From contig JAVBOA010000006.1 in assembly GCA_031551135.1 (NCBI GenBank), forward strand, positions 62,001-126,000: a stretch of DNA of 64,000 bases, given 5' to 3'. The notes below the pieces were generated by a model. That model made no database searches, was not told the DNA's origin, and saw nothing but the letters and a program-made list of their open reading frames with translations. The stretch is from JAITVM01 sp031551135. Its GTDB lineage: Bacteria > Bacillota > Clostridia > Lachnospirales > JAITVM01. A program made the position numbers and the translations under genes. This document shows, piece after piece, positions 62,482 to 64,000 of the stretch. Every line of letters starts with the position of its first letter. The first letter of the stretch is position 1.

Positions 62482-62628
62482 TACTAATCTCAATTTGAAA
62501 CCTTGAAATGAAGGGAAGCTATTTTACGTTAATGTAAAACAGTGCTTTGACCGCATATTGAAAGGCTTGAAAATAGATTCGTATAAATTCAATAAATAAA
62601 TTACAAATTAAATATATATCACAAAACC

Positions 62629-62654
62629 CTGCCTTGATTAAAAAATCAAGGCAG
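62629..62654 (+). terminator. terminator after the cysteine-rich gene
   Basis: CTGCCTTGATT / AATCAAGGCAG followed by a T-rich tract; it is 148 bases beyond the stop codon. Confidence 0.7.
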
Positions 62655-62675
62655 TATTTATTTCTGCTTAAACTT

Positions 62676-62788
62676 ATACTATTTTCAATATTAAGGATAG
62701 AAAAAAATATTTCATTTCGCGCCAGGAGCATTGCGCGAAACGCTCCGCTGTGAAAAAATTTTTTCTATTATCTAAATGAAAGTAGTAT
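62676..62788. repeat. family A palindromic repeat, copy 9 (113 bp, reversed)
   Basis: Full-length; central stem TTTCGCGC / GCGCGAAA with a different loop (CAGGAGCATT). It lies downstream of the convergent YvrJ gene. Confidence 0.92.
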
Positions 62789-62829
62789 TAAATCATCAAA
62801 TTGCTGTAAACCTATTTTTTATTAGGCTT

Positions 62830-62994
62830 TTAGCTGCTTTGACCGCTAATCAAACTCAGCTTTTCTATAGTTTTTTCCAATTTCAAAATCGTTTGAGTCA
62901 GCGTACTTATTTGCGACTCAAACCTCATTAGTAAATAAATGGAAACCACTGTAGGAAACCCTACGTTTGCGATAGCGTTAAAAATCTCTTCCAA
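62830..62994 (-). CDS. YvrJ family small membrane-associated protein
   Basis: The 54-aa protein starts at TTG 62994, eight bases after AAGGAGG; the longer frame from 63024 covers this ribosome site and is rejected. It reads MEEIFNAIANVGFPTVVSIY, then LLMRFESQISTLTQTI and a heptad-like tail, the characteristic YvrJ pattern of one hydrophobic segment plus a short coiled coil. YvrJ-type proteins are widespread in Firmicutes and phage lysis regions; function is unsettled. Confidence 0.85.
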   Translation of the reverse strand: MEEIFNAIANVGFPTVVSIYLLMRFESQISTLTQTILKLEKTIEKLSLISGQSS

Positions 62995-63014
62995 AAAAAA
63001 ACCTCCTTTAATTA

Positions 63015-63032
63015 ATTTAACCATGGTTAAAT
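63015..63032. promoter_or_regulatory. perfect 18-bp palindrome upstream of the YvrJ gene
   Basis: ATTTAACCATGGTTAAAT lies 20 bases upstream of the YvrJ start. It is flanked by AAAACCT (63000) and AAGGTTTTTTT (63040), which pair to enclose it. It may be an operator or the tip of a leader hairpin. Confidence 0.5.
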
Positions 63033-63088
63033 CTATTATGAAGGTTTTTTTCTGAAATAAGAATTGGATAACTTATTATAATTTTACA

Positions 63089-64000
63089 TCACAAAATCTG
63101 GATATTACTTTTTTCGCATAATTCAATCATTTCATCATCCCAAACAGAAGCCTGAACTTCACCGATATGAGCTTTATTCAATAAAAACATACATATACGG
63201 CTTTGACCAAGACCGCCTCCGATTGTGTAAGGCAGTTTTTTATTAAGAACAGCTTTATGGTAGTCAAGTTCAAGCCGGTCAAAGCATTTCTTTTCGTTTA
63301 TCTGCTCCAATAAAGAGTTCTCGTCAACGCGAACTCCCATAGAAGAAACCTCGAACGCCTGATTCAAAATCGGATAATAAAATAAAATATCACCGTTTAA
63401 AGCCCAATCATCATAATCCGGCGCGCGGCCGTCGTGCGGCTGCCCCGATTTCAAATTCCTGCCGATTTGCGATAAAAAAACGGCTCCGTATTTTTTACAA
63501 ATTTCGTTTTCACGCTCTTTCGGGCTTAATCCGGGATATAAATCTTCCAATTCCTGCGATGTAATAAATTTAATTTCATCTGGCAAGTAAGATTTCAAAA
63601 CAGGATGAGCTTCTTTTACCAGTGCTTCTATTTTCTTAAAAACCTTGTATATTTTTCGTACTGTATAATATAAAGTTTCGAGATTTCGGCTTTCTTTCGG
63701 GATAATTCTTTCCCAATCCCATTGGTCCACATAAATTGAATGTAAATTATCAAGTTCTTCATCTCGTCTGATTGCATTCATATCTGTATAAAGACCCTCG
63801 TTTTTCAAAAATCCATATCTTTTTAAAGCAAGCCGTTTCCATTTTGCAAGAGAATGAATAATCTCAACTTCTTGATTTGAAATATCTTTTATCTCAAAGG
63901 AAACAGGACGCTCGATTCCGCTCAGATTATCGTTTAGACCTGATTGCGGAAATACGAAAAGCGGTGCCGATACCCTTGTCAAATTCAATTCCTGAGCCAA
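63089..64000 (-). CDS. asnA: aspartate--ammonia ligase, C-terminal part (N-terminus beyond the window)
   Basis: The visible 303 residues match AsnA: VEIIHSLAKWKRLALKRYGF, GLYTDMNAIRRDEELDNLHS, IYVDQWDWERII, HDGRAPDYDDW, LNGDILFYYPIL, FEVSSMGVRVDE and the end TIGGGLGQSRICMFLLNKAH. It makes asparagine from aspartate and free ammonia. Compared with the 330-aa E. coli enzyme about 30 N-terminal residues are missing at the right edge, so the in-frame codon at 64000 is not the true start. Confidence 0.96.
   Translation of the reverse strand: MAQELNLTRVSAPLFVFPQSGLNDNLSGIERPVSFEIKDISNQEVEIIHSLAKWKRLALKRYGFLKNEGLYTDMNAIRRDEELDNLHSIYVDQWDWERIIPKESRNLETLYYTVRKIYKVFKKIEALVKEAHPVLKSYLPDEIKFITSQELEDLYPGLSPKERENEICKKYGAVFLSQIGRNLKSGQPHDGRAPDYDDWALNGDILFYYPILNQAFEVSSMGVRVDENSLLEQINEKKCFDRLELDYHKAVLNKKLPYTIGGGLGQSRICMFLLNKAHIGEVQASVWDDEMIELCEKSNIQIL

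Noticed and set aside
4814..62788. CRISPR array made of the recurring repeats
   Set aside because: The repeats are widely dispersed, palindromic over their full length and not separated by uniform spacers; no cas genes are present.

Overview
The window is a piece of a low-GC, Gram-positive, probably strictly anaerobic chromosome, most likely class Clostridia. The evidence is strong GGAGG ribosome binding sites, frequent TTG and GTG starts, lipobox and SPase I signal peptides, TepA, YvrJ and SMC-FtsY genes of Firmicutes type, and a tungsten-type aldehyde:ferredoxin oxidoreductase. I see no tRNA, rRNA, CRISPR array, transposase or phage gene. Much of the spacer DNA is filled by two families of short palindromic repeats.

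Layout. Positions 1-972 hold ilvC (partial) and ilvN, with a promoter and an attenuator-like hairpin. Positions 1172-3471 hold the yqeC-yqeB-xdhC maturation genes of selenium-dependent molybdenum hydroxylases, although no such hydroxylase is present here. maeB follows. Positions 4975-15977 form a tungsten module: a leftward operon tupA-tupB-tupC-moeA-moeA/PBP-moeB-chrA with a 51-aa gene, and a divergent rightward operon of an 88-aa gene, aor and a moaD-like gene. The rightward operon is preceded by a Moco/Tuco-type riboswitch. The module therefore holds tungstate uptake, metal insertion, MoaD activation, cofactor sensing and the cofactor-using enzyme.

Positions 16029-36014 are leftward sugar catabolism. 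One cluster is AraC regulator, fucI, fucU, a rhamnulokinase-family kinase and a phosphohexomutase. A lipoprotein-type sugar ABC transporter lies upstream. Further upstream is an operon of DeoR regulator, E2, E3, fused E1, SorE-like dehydrogenase, SDR and PHP protein. No fuculose/rhamnulose-phosphate aldolase is present. A FucO-type lactaldehyde reductase (52757) and an isolated EutS-EutP microcompartment pair (38250-39024) suggest the deoxy-sugar pathway is completed elsewhere. The 2-oxoacid-dehydrogenase operon may define an additional, undescribed route.

The right half is mostly housekeeping: tepA, methyltransferases, cyclophilin, aroC-folC, a zinc-ribbon/TPR membrane protein, aroD, a secreted 5'-nucleotidase with LysM, nox, smc-ftsY (FtsY carries a duplicated N-terminal 80-residue unit) and asnA (partial).

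Family A is a roughly 112-115 bp element with 12-bp perfect inverted ends. It occurs as ten long or moderately deleted copies, two identical 42-bp deletion forms, and fragments. Most copies sit just upstream of start codons. Its central hairpin shows compensatory base changes between copies. Family B (about 85-92 bp, CTGACGAACG ends) has five copies and one solo end.
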